From Hymenobacter sp. APR13 (GTDB lineage: Bacteria > Bacteroidota > Bacteroidia > Cytophagales > Hymenobacteraceae): DNA of 64,000 nt. Both the position numbers and the translations under genes were made by a program. The notes under the pieces were generated by a model, which did not search any database, was not told the DNA's origin, and was given only the letters and a program-made list of their open reading frames with translations. The DNA lies in NCBI RefSeq assembly GCF_000737515.1, contig NZ_CP006587.1, positions 1,965,001-2,029,000 on the forward strand, given 5' to 3'. This document shows positions 24,652 through 32,458 of the stretch, one piece after another (positions within the stretch are counted from its first letter, which is position 1; the number at the start of each line of letters is the position of its first letter).

Positions 24652-26268
24652 ATGAAACTGAACCGCCTCTGGCCCCTTTGCGGGCTGCTGGCTGGCGCCT
24701 GGCTATTGCCCGCCTGCCACCAATATTCCACCGAGCAACTGGTGACCACCGACGCCGTGGAAGCTGCCGCCGAACCCGCTTCAACAGCTACTCCCGACGT
24801 CGCAACCAACGCCGCTGATACGGCCCCGCAGAGCCGCGAAAACTACGCCGTCGTCCACGAAAACCCGTTTCTGGAGGCGCGCCGGAACCCGCTCAGCACC
24901 TTCGCCATAGACGTAGACCGCGCCTCCTACAGCAACGTGCGCCGCTTCCTGACCCAGGACCGGCAGCTGCCCCCGCCCGATGCCGTGCGGCTGGAGGAGC
25001 TCATCAACTACTTCCCCTACTCCTACCCACAGCCTACCACGGGCCCGGCCTCGCTGAATGCCGAGGTGGCCACCTGCCCCTGGAACCCCGCGCACCAACT
25101 GGTGCTGGTGGGCGTGCAGGGCCGACAGGTGGCTACTGAAAATCTGCCGCCCGCCAACTTGGTGTTTCTGCTGGATGTATCGGGCTCCATGGCCGACCCC
25201 GATAAGCTGCCGCTGCTCAAAGAAAGCCTGCGGGAGCTGGTGCAGAAGGCCCTGCGGCCCCAGGACTATGTGTCGATTGTGGTGTATGCCGGGGCCGCGG
25301 GCCTCGTGCTGCCCCCCACGCCCGGCACCGAAGCCGACACCATTCTGGAGGCGCTGGACGAGCTGGAAGCGGGCGGCTCCACGGCCGGCGGCGAGGGCCT
25401 GCGCCTGGCCTACCAGGTAGCGCGCCAGCACTTCCGCGTTGGCGGCAACAACCGCATCATTCTGGCTACCGACGGCGACTTCAACGTGGGTGAGCAGAGC
25501 GACGCCGATATGGAGCGACTGGTGACGCAAGAGCGCGAATCGGGCGTGTTTTTGTCGGTGCTGGGCTTCGGGAGCGGCAACCTGCAGGACAGCCGCATGG
25601 AGCTGCTGGCCGACAAAGGCAACGGCAACTACGCCTACCTCGACAACCTTGGCGAGGCCCGGCGGGTGCTGGTGGCGCAGTTTGGCGGCACGCTGTTTAC
25701 GCTGGCCAAGGACGTGAAAGTGCAGGTGGAATTCAACCCGGCCCGGGTGCAACAATACCGCCTGCTGGGCTACGAAAACCGCCTGCTGGCCACCCAGGAC
25801 TTCAACGACGACCGCAAAGACGCCGGCGAGCTGGGCGCCGGCCAGCAGGTGACGGCCCTCTACGAAATAGTGCCCACCGGCGCCCCGGCCGCCGCCACCT
25901 CCTCCACCGACCCCCTGAAATACCAGACCATGGCCCCCGCCCGCTTCGCCGAAAGCACCGAGCTGCTGACCGTGAAGTTGCGCTACCAGGAGCCGCAGGG
26001 CAGCGCCAGCCGCCTGCTCACGTTGCCCGTGCGTGGCTCACGCTTCGACGAGCCGATAGCCCAGGCTTCCGAGAATCTGCGGTTTGCGGCGGCGGTAGCA
26101 CAGTTTGGGCTGCTGCTGCGCCAGTCGCAGCACCGCGGCACGGCCAGCTGGGAAAGCACCGCCGCCCTGGCCCGCTCCGCCCCCGACCCCGACGGCACCC
26201 GGGCCGAGTTCCGGGAGCTGGTACAGCAGGCCGCCGCCCTGAGCAGCGAAGTGGCGGTGGAAAGATAA
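24652..26268 (+). CDS. von Willebrand factor type A domain lipoprotein (YfbK-like)
   Basis: A 538-aa lipoprotein with signal ending LLPAC (Cys23). Domains in order: an N-terminal VWA-associated region (TFAIDVDRASYSNVRRFL .. LEELINYFPYSYP, about residues 82-125), a VWA domain with the MIDAS motif DVSGSM (about 178-183), then a C-terminal DUF3520-type region (ESTELLTVKLRYQEPQG onward). Proteins of this layout are envelope metal-ion-dependent adhesion proteins of unknown role. The second MIDAS Thr/Asp are probably in ILATDGDFNVG. No operon partner. Confidence 0.85.
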   Translation: MKLNRLWPLCGLLAGAWLLPACHQYSTEQLVTTDAVEAAAEPASTATPDVATNAADTAPQSRENYAVVHENPFLEARRNPLSTFAIDVDRASYSNVRRFLTQDRQLPPPDAVRLEELINYFPYSYPQPTTGPASLNAEVATCPWNPAHQLVLVGVQGRQVATENLPPANLVFLLDVSGSMADPDKLPLLKESLRELVQKALRPQDYVSIVVYAGAAGLVLPPTPGTEADTILEALDELEAGGSTAGGEGLRLAYQVARQHFRVGGNNRIILATDGDFNVGEQSDADMERLVTQERESGVFLSVLGFGSGNLQDSRMELLADKGNGNYAYLDNLGEARRVLVAQFGGTLFTLAKDVKVQVEFNPARVQQYRLLGYENRLLATQDFNDDRKDAGELGAGQQVTALYEIVPTGAPAAATSSTDPLKYQTMAPARFAESTELLTVKLRYQEPQGSASRLLTLPVRGSRFDEPIAQASENLRFAAAVAQFGLLLRQSQHRGTASWESTAALARSAPDPDGTRAEFRELVQQAAALSSEVAVER

Positions 26269-26279
26269 GTAGCTGATTT

Positions 26280-26372
26280 GTAACGCGAAGTTTTACTTCG
26301 CGAGACGTTGCAATTTTGCGGCTAGCTTGTCCTACTAGGCCTAGCGTTCCGCGAAGTGGAACTTCGCGTTAC
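26280..26372. repeat. inverted repeat of the 'CGCGAAGT..ACTTCGCG' family
   Basis: Arms GTAACGCGAAGTTTTACTTCGCG (26280-26302) and 26350-26372 match with two changes, and each arm is itself palindromic. Related elements with GCGCGAACT cores are at 37261-37335 and 52971-53055. Confidence 0.75.
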
Positions 26373-26481
26373 AGGTGCTGGCTCGCCTTAGTGGCTGTGG
26401 CAGGGGCGCACTTTTCCGGCCGAAAAATTTGGAAGTCCGGGCTATGGGTGCCACCTTGCCGCCGTCAAGCACCTCATTCTC

Positions 26482-26541
26482 ATGCTGCAGCCCACGGCCC
26501 GCTTCTATTTTAGCTACTGCTTCTACTACGCCACCGCGTAG
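26482..26541 (+). CDS. leader peptide 1 of the Phe/Tyr operon (attenuator)
   Basis: A 19-codon frame from ATG to TAG reading MLQPTARFYFSYCFYYATA. Seven of the nine residues at positions 8-16 are Phe or Tyr. It is followed 40 nt later by an intrinsic terminator and lies ahead of prephenate dehydratase, aminotransferase, prephenate dehydrogenase and DAHP synthase genes. GTCGGG at 26541-26546, beginning at the last base of the stop codon, is complementary to CCCGAC at 26589-26594, which overlaps the 5' arm of the terminator. A ribosome stalled on Phe/Tyr codons would leave GTCGGG free for antitermination; one that reaches the stop would cover it. Confidence 0.75.
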   Translation: MLQPTARFYFSYCFYYATA

Positions 26542-26581
26542 TCGGGTAGCCGCCGTGTAGCTTTTCCACTTGAAAATCTTC

Positions 26582-26613
26582 AGCGCCTCCCGACCCCGGG
26601 AGGCGCTTTTTTT
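26582..26613 (+). terminator. attenuator terminator 1
   Basis: Perfect 10-bp stem AGCGCCTCCC / GGGAGGCGCT with a 6-nt loop, then seven T. It lies after leader peptide 1 and before leader peptide 2, so it can only act as a regulated or partial stop on transcripts heading for pheA. Confidence 0.85.
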
Positions 26614-26629
26614 ACGCCTGCATCTGCCC

Positions 26630-26707
26630 ATGAACACCCTGCGCTACTTTTTTACCTACGCCTATTTCTTCTACTGGAAGAAACCGGCCCCGTGTTGCCT
26701 GAGCTGA
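26630..26707 (+). CDS. leader peptide 2 of the Phe/Tyr operon (attenuator)
   Basis: A 25-codon frame from ATG to TGA: MNTLRYFFTYAYFFYWKKPA, then PCCLS. Eight of the ten residues 6-15 are Phe or Tyr, followed by Trp. A second intrinsic terminator begins 22 nt after the stop and pheA starts 41 nt after that. A possible antiterminator is GGCCC (26686-26690), inside the leader frame, with GGGCC (26731-26735) of the terminator. A small stem AGCTG-AAAAC-CAGCT (26702-26716) overlaps the stop codon and could be a pause hairpin. Confidence 0.78.
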   Translation: MNTLRYFFTYAYFFYWKKPAPCCLS

Positions 26708-26729
26708 AAACCAGCTTACTACCAACCGC

Positions 26730-26757
26730 AGGGCCCCGTACACGGAGGCCCTTTTTT
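26730..26757 (+). terminator. attenuator terminator 2
   Basis: AGGGCCCCGT pairs with ACGGAGGCCCT (one bulged A), then six T. It lies 41 nt before the pheA ATG and is the second terminator between leader peptide 1 and the operon. Confidence 0.82.
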
Positions 26758-26798
26758 ATTGCCCTTACTCAGTTGCTCAGTTACTCCGCTACTCTCTC

Positions 26799-27728
26799 AT
26801 GCACGTTTCCATTCAGGGTTTTCAGGGAAGTTTCCACGAAGTAGCCGCCCGCCGGTATTTCGGGCCGGAGCCGGCGCTGCGGGCCTGCGCTACGTTTGCC
26901 GAAGTGGTGGCGCACGTGGTGCAGGGCACCGCCGAAGCCGGGCTCATGGCCATGGAAAACTCGCTGGCCGGCAGCATCCTGCCTAACTACCTGCTGCTCG
27001 AGCGCCACGCCGTGCAGGTCACCGGCGAAGTGTACCTGCCCATCCATCAGCACCTGCTGGCGCGGCCCGGCACCACGCTGGCCGACGTGCGCACCGTGCA
27101 CTCGCACCCCATGGCCCTGCGCCAGTGCGGCACCTTCCTCGACAGCCACCCCGACTGGAAGCTGGTGGAAACCGACGACACCGGCCGCAGCGCCCAGTGG
27201 CTGGCCGAAACCGGCACGCCGGGCGCGGCCGTGGTGGCCGGCACCCAGGCCGCCGAGCTGTTCGGGCTGCACATCCTGGCCCCCGCCATCCACGACGACC
27301 CGCACAACTACACCCGGTTTCTGGTGCTGGAACGCGCCGATACTGCCCTCACCGACCCCCACGCCGATAAGGCTTCGCTGTACTTCTGCGTCGCGCATGA
27401 GCCTGGTAGCCTGGCCAACGTGCTAGTGCGGGTGGCGGCGCACGGCCTCAACCTGAGTAAGCTGCAGTCGTGCCCCCGGCCCGGCCAGCCCTGGCACTAT
27501 GGTTTTCACGCCGATATCGAGTTCGGGGAAATGGCCCAGCTGGTGGCCCTGCTCGCCGACCTGGCGTTGGTGACCGAGGAGCTGCGGGTGCTGGGTGCCT
27601 ACCGCCGCGGCAGCTGGGAAGAGGAGGATGCCGTTCCCCTCCTTTCCAAGGAGGGGATGTTTCAGCCAAAGGCTGAAACGGAGGTGGTTGACTCGTTGCA
27701 CGACACCCGCACGAGCTTGACTGCCTGA
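26799..27728 (+). CDS. pheA: prephenate dehydratase with ACT domain
   Basis: Converts prephenate to phenylpyruvate for phenylalanine synthesis. The periplasmic-binding-protein-like catalytic domain (residues 1-~180) begins VSIQGFQGSFHEVAA and carries AMENSLAGSI and the catalytic Thr172-Arg-Phe in NYTRFLVLE. An ACT domain (about 192-270) follows with EPGSLANVLV; the usual ESRP effector motif reads QSCP here, so feedback control may differ. The last ~30 residues, from about 280, are encoded by a repeat element that also lies downstream and are not expected to belong to the fold. First gene of the Phe/Tyr operon behind two attenuators. Confidence 0.93.
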   Translation: MHVSIQGFQGSFHEVAARRYFGPEPALRACATFAEVVAHVVQGTAEAGLMAMENSLAGSILPNYLLLERHAVQVTGEVYLPIHQHLLARPGTTLADVRTVHSHPMALRQCGTFLDSHPDWKLVETDDTGRSAQWLAETGTPGAAVVAGTQAAELFGLHILAPAIHDDPHNYTRFLVLERADTALTDPHADKASLYFCVAHEPGSLANVLVRVAAHGLNLSKLQSCPRPGQPWHYGFHADIEFGEMAQLVALLADLALVTEELRVLGAYRRGSWEEEDAVPLLSKEGMFQPKAETEVVDSLHDTRTSLTA

Positions 27729-27817
27729 TGTAACCAGCGGCCCGGCCGCGAGTCGTTCAACAAATAAACCAGCCCAGTTGTGCTAACGCGCAACGTCCCC
27801 TCCTTTCCAAGGAGGGG
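27636..27817. repeat. composite repeat bounded by CCCCTCCTTTCCAAGGAGGGG palindromes
   Basis: Identical 21-bp palindromic ends (27636-27656 and 27797-27817) bound 140 bp that include TTTCAGCC-AAA-GGCTGAAA and GGTGGTTGACTCGTTG. Related ends and a GGTGGTT/AACCACC core occur at 57840-57990, and a looser one at about 46678-46703. The left third lies within the pheA reading frame. Confidence 0.75.
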
Positions 27818-27838
27818 AATTGACCGCCAACCCTCGCA

Positions 27839-29047
27839 ATGACAGAAAACACCCTGCAAATCCCCGTAGCCAGCCGCCTGGCGCACACCGGCGAATACTA
27901 CTTCTCCCGCAAGCTGCGCGAGCTGGCGGCCCTCAACGCGGCCGGCGCCAACATCATCAACCTCGGCATCGGCAGCCCCGATTTGCCGCCGCACCCCAGC
28001 GTGCTGGCGGCGCTGGCCACCACGGCCGCCCAGCCCACGGCCCACGGCTACCAGGGCTACCAGGGTACGCCCGCGTTGCGCCAGGCCATGGCCGATTTCT
28101 ACCAGCGCCACTACGGCGTGGCGCTGGAGGCCGCCACGCAAGTGCTGCCGCTGCTGGGCTCGAAGGAAGGGCTGATGCACCTGGCCATGACGTTTCTGGA
28201 AGTCGGCGACGCGGTGCTCATCCCCAATCCCGGCTACCCTACCTACCGCGCCGTGGCCGAAATCTGCGGGGCCGAAATCCGGGAGTACAACCTCACCGAA
28301 GCCGCCGGCTGGCTGCCCGACCTCGATGCGCTGGCCGCCACCGACCTCTCCCGGGTGAAGCTGATGCTGGTCAACTACCCGCACATGCCCACCGGCACCG
28401 CCGCCGACCTGCCCTTTCTGACGCGCCTCGTGGCGTTTGCGCGCCACCACCGCATCCTGCTGGTGCACGACAATCCGTACGGCTTCATTCTCAACGAAAC
28501 GCCGCCCCTGAGTTTGCTGGCGGTGCCGGGCGCTCTGGAGGTGGCTGTGGAGCTGAACTCGCTCAGCAAGAGCCACAACATGGCCGGCTGGCGCGTGGGC
28601 CTGCTTGCCGGCCGCGCCGACGTGCTGACTGACGTGCTCCGCTTCAAAAGCAACATGGACTCGGGCATGTTTCTGCCGGTGCAGCAGGCGGCCGTAGCGG
28701 CGCTGGCGCTGGGGGCGGAATGGTTTGAAGAACTCAATGCCACTTACCGGGCCCGCCGGGAGCTGGTAGTGGAGCTGCTGCAGGCCGTGGGCTGCGCGCC
28801 CGCGCCCGGGCAGGTGGGGCTGTTCATCTGGGCAGCCGTGCCCGCCGGCTTTGCCGATGGCTACGCCCTCAGCGACGCCGTGCTGGCCGGCGCCCGCGTG
28901 TTCCTGACGCCGGGCGGCATCTTCGGCAGCAACGGCGGCGGCTACATCCGGGCCAGCCTCTGCCAGCCGGAAAGCGTGCTGCGCGAGGCGCTGGCGCGGG
29001 TGCGGGAGTGGAAAAACGCATCACCAAAACGTCATGCAGAGGCGTAG
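27839..29047 (+). CDS. class I/II aminotransferase, probable aromatic aminotransferase
   Basis: A 402-aa fold-type I PLP enzyme. Seen: NLGIGSPDLPPHPSV, GYQGYQGTPALRQA, the substrate/PLP block NYPHMPTGT (usual NYPNNPTG), DNPYGFI, and the PLP lysine in NSLSKSHNMAGWRVG. The sequence is close to the LL-diaminopimelate/aspartate aminotransferase group, but its place between pheA and tyrA suggests transamination of phenylpyruvate and hydroxyphenylpyruvate (inference). The last five codons and stop (CGTCATGCAGAGGCGTAG) come from a CGTCATGC repeat. Confidence 0.85.
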   Translation: MTENTLQIPVASRLAHTGEYYFSRKLRELAALNAAGANIINLGIGSPDLPPHPSVLAALATTAAQPTAHGYQGYQGTPALRQAMADFYQRHYGVALEAATQVLPLLGSKEGLMHLAMTFLEVGDAVLIPNPGYPTYRAVAEICGAEIREYNLTEAAGWLPDLDALAATDLSRVKLMLVNYPHMPTGTAADLPFLTRLVAFARHHRILLVHDNPYGFILNETPPLSLLAVPGALEVAVELNSLSKSHNMAGWRVGLLAGRADVLTDVLRFKSNMDSGMFLPVQQAAVAALALGAEWFEELNATYRARRELVVELLQAVGCAPAPGQVGLFIWAAVPAGFADGYALSDAVLAGARVFLTPGGIFGSNGGGYIRASLCQPESVLREALARVREWKNASPKRHAEA

Positions 29048-29169
29048 CCGAAGCATCTCGGTAGAGGCTAACTGTCATACTGAGCCTTTCGAAGCATCTC
29101 TCCCGCTTCGTTGGGTTAGCCTTGTAACGAAGCGGGAGAGATGCTTCGGCAAGCTCAGCATGACGTTCT
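29029..29169. repeat. CGTCATGC-family inverted repeat copy 2 plus a half copy
   Basis: A half unit (about 29029-29062, CGTCATGCAGAGGCGTAGCC) is followed by a full hairpin, 29069-29169, whose inner arms CTCCCGCTTCGTT and AACGAAGCGGGAG are complementary. The half unit supplies the stop codon of the aminotransferase gene. Confidence 0.8.
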
Positions 29170-29197
29170 CACATCAACCAACCAGCCAATCAACACC

Positions 29198-30043
29198 ATG
29201 ACTATCACCATCATCGGCCTGGGGCTTATCGGCGGCTCGCTGGCGCTCAGCCTGCGCCAGCATGGGCTGGCCCGGCACCTTATTGGGGTGGAAAACAGCC
29301 CTGCCCACGCCCGCCGGGCCCTGGAGCTGGGGCTGGTAGCCGAAATCGAAACCGACCTGGCCGCTGCCGTGCGCCGCGCCGACCTGATAGTGGTGGCCGT
29401 GCCCATGGATGCGCTGGTGACGGTGCTGCCGCTGGTGCTCGATGTAACGGAGCCGCACCAAGTGGTCATCGACGTGGGCTCGACCAAGCAGGCGCTGCTG
29501 GCGGCTGTGGCCAGGCACCCGCGTCGGGGCCGCTTCGTGGCGGCGCACCCCATGGCGGGCACCGAGCACTCGGGGCCGGAAGCAGCTGTTTCGGGGCTGT
29601 TTGAGGGCAAGACGGTGGTGCTCTGCGACACAGCCCACAGCGACCCGGACGCCGTGCGGGTGGTGGAGCAGCTGTTTCAGGCGCTGCTCATGCGGCTGCT
29701 CTACCTGGGCGGCGCCGAGCACGACCTGCACACGGCCTACGTATCGCACATTTCGCACATCACGTCGTTTGCGCTGGCCCTCACGGTGTTGGAAAAGGAG
29801 AAGGAAGAGCAGCGCATCTTCGACCTGGCCAGCGGCGGCTTCGAGTCGACGGTGCGGCTGGCCAAGAGCGCGCCGGCCACCTGGGTGCCCATCTTCCGCC
29901 AAAACCGCCTCAACGTGCTCGATGTGCTCGACGAGCACCTGCACCAGCTGCAGCACCTACGCGAGTTGCTGGCCAACGAAGACTACAACGGCCTGACCGA
30001 CAGTATCCGGCAAGCCAACCACATCCGCAAGATTCTGCCGTGA
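29198..30043 (+). CDS. tyrA: prephenate dehydrogenase
   Basis: A 281-aa NAD(P)-dependent enzyme making 4-hydroxyphenylpyruvate for tyrosine. The Rossmann motif IIGLGLIGGSLALSL is at residues 5-19. The dimer/catalytic part has HPMAGTEHSGPEAA with the conserved His, and VSHISHITSFALAL. The ATG at 29198 is chosen because the frame upstream runs into repeat DNA. It lacks the chorismate mutase or ACT domains found in some TyrA proteins; mutase activity is encoded by the next gene. Confidence 0.92.
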   Translation: MTITIIGLGLIGGSLALSLRQHGLARHLIGVENSPAHARRALELGLVAEIETDLAAAVRRADLIVVAVPMDALVTVLPLVLDVTEPHQVVIDVGSTKQALLAAVARHPRRGRFVAAHPMAGTEHSGPEAAVSGLFEGKTVVLCDTAHSDPDAVRVVEQLFQALLMRLLYLGGAEHDLHTAYVSHISHITSFALALTVLEKEKEEQRIFDLASGGFESTVRLAKSAPATWVPIFRQNRLNVLDVLDEHLHQLQHLRELLANEDYNGLTDSIRQANHIRKILP

Positions 30044-30064
30044 GCTGGGGTAGCAGGGGTGAAA

Positions 30065-30189
30065 AGAACGTCATGCTGAGCGAAGTGCAACGGAGCCGAA
30101 GCATCTCTACCGCTTCGTCTGGGTAGCATTGCAACGGAGCGGTAGAGATGCTTCGACTACGCCTCCGGCTTCGCTCAGCATGACGTTCT
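30065..30189. repeat. CGTCATGC-family inverted repeat copy 3
   Basis: A 125-bp hairpin starting AGAACGTCATGCTGAGCGAA and ending with its complement; the inner arms TCTCTACCGCTTCG / CGGAGCGGTAGAGA pair. It fills the gap between tyrA and the DAHP synthase gene, inside the operon, so it must be transcribed. Confidence 0.85.
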
Positions 30190-30239
30190 ATTCAACCCCA
30201 CCACTCCAAACCACTACTCCATCATTCCACCAAAACCCC

Positions 30240-31310
30240 ATGAAATCAACCCTGTTCAACCGCCAGCCTGACGATAAGCCGTACCTCATTTCCGGGCCGT
30301 GTTCGGCCGAAACTGAGGAACAAGTGCTCGAAACCTGCCAGCGCCTGGCTGCTACCGGCAAGGTGCAGGCCTTGCGCGCCGGCATCTGGAAGCCTCGCAC
30401 CAAGCCTGGCGGCTTCGAGGGCGTGGGCACCAAGGGTTTGCCCTGGCTGAAGAAAGCCAGTGAGCTGACCGGCCTGCCAGTGGCCGTGGAAGTGGCCACC
30501 GCCAAGCACGTGGAGGACTGCCTGACCTTCGGGGTGGACATTCTGTGGGTGGGCGCGCGCACCACCGGCAACCCGTTTTCGGTGCAGGAAATTGCCAACG
30601 TGCTGCGCGGCGTGCAGGTGCCGGTGCTGGTCAAGAACCCCATTCACCCGGAGCTGGAGCTGTGGGTGGGCGCGGTGGAGCGCCTGCAGAAGGCGGGCCT
30701 GGAGCAGGTGGGGCTGATTCACCGGGGCTTCAGCAGCTACGGCAACACCGACTTCCGCAACGCGCCCATGTGGCACCTGCCCATCGAGATGAAGCGCCGC
30801 CACCCCGAAATGCCGCTGCTCTGCGACCCCAGCCACATCTGCGGCCGCCGCGACACGCTGTTCAACGTGGCCCAGCAGGCCCTCAACCTGGGCTTCGAGG
30901 GCAACATGATTGAAAGCCACATCGACCCCGACAACGCCTGGAGCGACGCCAAGCAGCAAATCACGCCCGAGGTGCTGCGCGACCTGATTGAGGCGCTGGT
31001 GTGGCGCCACGAAACCACCGACCAGCGCGAGTTCCTGACGGCCCTGGCCAGCCTGCGCGAGCAAATCAACCAGCTCGACGCCGAAATCATGCAGCTGCTG
31101 GGCCGCCGTATGGCCGTGGCCGAGAAAATCGGCCTCTACAAAAAGGAAAACGACATCACCATTCTGCAGACCAGCCGCTGGAACGAGGTGCTGGAGCGAG
31201 CCCAGCGCCAGGGCGCCACGCTGGGCCTCACCCACGAGTTTGTGGAGCAGTACCTGGCCGCCGTGCACCTGGAGTCCATTGCGCGCCAGAACCGCGTGAT
31301 GGAAGGCTGA
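30240..31310 (+). CDS. bifunctional 3-deoxy-7-phosphoheptulonate synthase / chorismate mutase (type II)
   Basis: A 356-aa fusion. Residues 1-~260 are a type I DAHP synthase of the KDO8P-like class: PYLISGPCSAET, RAGIWKPRTKPGGFEG, LVKNPIHPELELWVGA and CDPSHICGRRD (metal and phosphate ligands). The C-terminal ~85 residues are an AroQ chorismate mutase with LREQINQLDAEIMQLLGRR and KIGLYKKEN. It starts the shikimate pathway and makes prephenate, so with pheA and tyrA the operon covers the entry and both exits to Phe and Tyr. The ATG at 30240 follows the hairpin repeat directly. Confidence 0.92.
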   Translation: MKSTLFNRQPDDKPYLISGPCSAETEEQVLETCQRLAATGKVQALRAGIWKPRTKPGGFEGVGTKGLPWLKKASELTGLPVAVEVATAKHVEDCLTFGVDILWVGARTTGNPFSVQEIANVLRGVQVPVLVKNPIHPELELWVGAVERLQKAGLEQVGLIHRGFSSYGNTDFRNAPMWHLPIEMKRRHPEMPLLCDPSHICGRRDTLFNVAQQALNLGFEGNMIESHIDPDNAWSDAKQQITPEVLRDLIEALVWRHETTDQREFLTALASLREQINQLDAEIMQLLGRRMAVAEKIGLYKKENDITILQTSRWNEVLERAQRQGATLGLTHEFVEQYLAAVHLESIARQNRVMEG

Positions 31311-31321
31311 TAACTAATGCG

Positions 31322-32185
31322 TTATTTCTTCTTGTTCACCTGCTTCTTCTTCGCTTTGGCAGCCTGCGCAATCTTCTTTTCCAGGTTTTCGGCCAGATAC
31401 GTCGCGTCGCTCTTGGCGGTGGGGTCGTCGAAGTAGCGGGCGGCGGCGCGGGCTTCCTGCAGGGCCAGCGGCAGCTTTTGCAGCACAGTGTAGCTGTAGG
31501 CCAGCTGGAAGTGCGCCGGCGCATAGCTGGGCCGTAGCGCAATGGCGCGGGTGTAGGCGGGTACGCTTTCGGCAAACTGGCGCAAGCTCTGGCGGGCATA
31601 GCCCAGTGCGAAGTAGGAGCTGAAGTCGCCGAGGCCGTGCTGGTGGGCGGTGGCGTAGTAGCGCACCATCAGGGCGTAGAGCTGGGCCGGCGACTTGTCG
31701 GCCTCGGCGCAGTTGCACTGCTCGGTCTGGTAGTAGTAGTCGGCGAGGGCGCGGTGGAGGCGGTAGGTGGTGGGGTGCTGCCGGATGAGGTTTTTCAGCA
31801 CCGTTTCCACCACAAACGGGTACGGGACGGCCGCGCGCGTGAAATGCTCGCGCAGCGAATCCAGGCGCTCCAGCGGCTTTACATCCACGAAGCCAAAGCC
31901 TTCCAGCTCGCGGCTGCGCAGGTGGTAGTTGAGGGCCAAATCGGTTTGCTTGAGGGCCACGGCCGGGCGGCGGTGCTTGGGGTCGAAGCCGTTGAGCAGC
32001 TTCCAGGCCGACTCGTACTGGCGGTTCTGTATCAACTGCGTAGCCCGCCGCAGCACTTCCGCCTCGGTAGGCGCGGCCGCAGCCTTGGAAGCGGCGGCAG
32101 AGGGCGCGGGTTGTTGGGCCACAACGGAGCCAGCCGGCAGCAGCGCCCACAGCAAAAGCAAACGAGAGAAGTGCAGCATAGACAC
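31322..32185 (-). CDS. secreted TPR-like protein
   Basis: A 287-aa protein with a signal peptide (LLLLWALLPAGSVVAQ, cleavage after AQ near residue 24) and helical repeats of TPR type, for example ESAWKLLNGFDPKHRRPAVA and PAHFQLAYSYTVLQKLPLAL. The C terminus is very lysine-rich (KAKKKQVNKKK). An in-frame ATG two codons later may be the true start. Convergent with the DAHP synthase gene, with only 11 bp between stops. Function unknown. Confidence 0.7.
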   Translation of the reverse strand: MSMLHFSRLLLLWALLPAGSVVAQQPAPSAAASKAAAAPTEAEVLRRATQLIQNRQYESAWKLLNGFDPKHRRPAVALKQTDLALNYHLRSRELEGFGFVDVKPLERLDSLREHFTRAAVPYPFVVETVLKNLIRQHPTTYRLHRALADYYYQTEQCNCAEADKSPAQLYALMVRYYATAHQHGLGDFSSYFALGYARQSLRQFAESVPAYTRAIALRPSYAPAHFQLAYSYTVLQKLPLALQEARAAARYFDDPTAKSDATYLAENLEKKIAQAAKAKKKQVNKKK

Positions 32186-32458
32186 TCGACTATACGGGAA
32201 ATGAGGCCGCGTGGGGCTGATAACACGGCCACGGAGGCTGGCCGCTGGCCGAAGATACGGCGCCAGCCCCCGAATGAGTGCCCGGAAGCCTCAATCGGAA
32301 GTCTGGGCTGAACCGGGTAGAAACGCTTAAAAGACGCCAGTATCGCCGAAAAGGACTTGGCTGGTGCGGGTAGTAAAAGTCAGATTTGGCGGCCGATTGT
32401 AGCGCGGAACTGGCTGGCTGGGTTGGCTATTTATCGGGTTCCGCCGTACTTGCCTTCT

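Noticed and set aside
26280..26372. A third attenuator or promoter structure of the Phe/Tyr operon
   Set aside because: It is an inverted repeat of a dispersed family, has no T-tract and no Phe/Tyr-rich frame; near-matches to the -7 element at 26311 and 26424 are only 7 of 8.
27839..29047. LL-diaminopimelate aminotransferase (lysine pathway)
   Set aside because: Sequence is near that group, but the gene lies inside the Phe/Tyr operon; aromatic transamination is the more economical reading. Not excluded.
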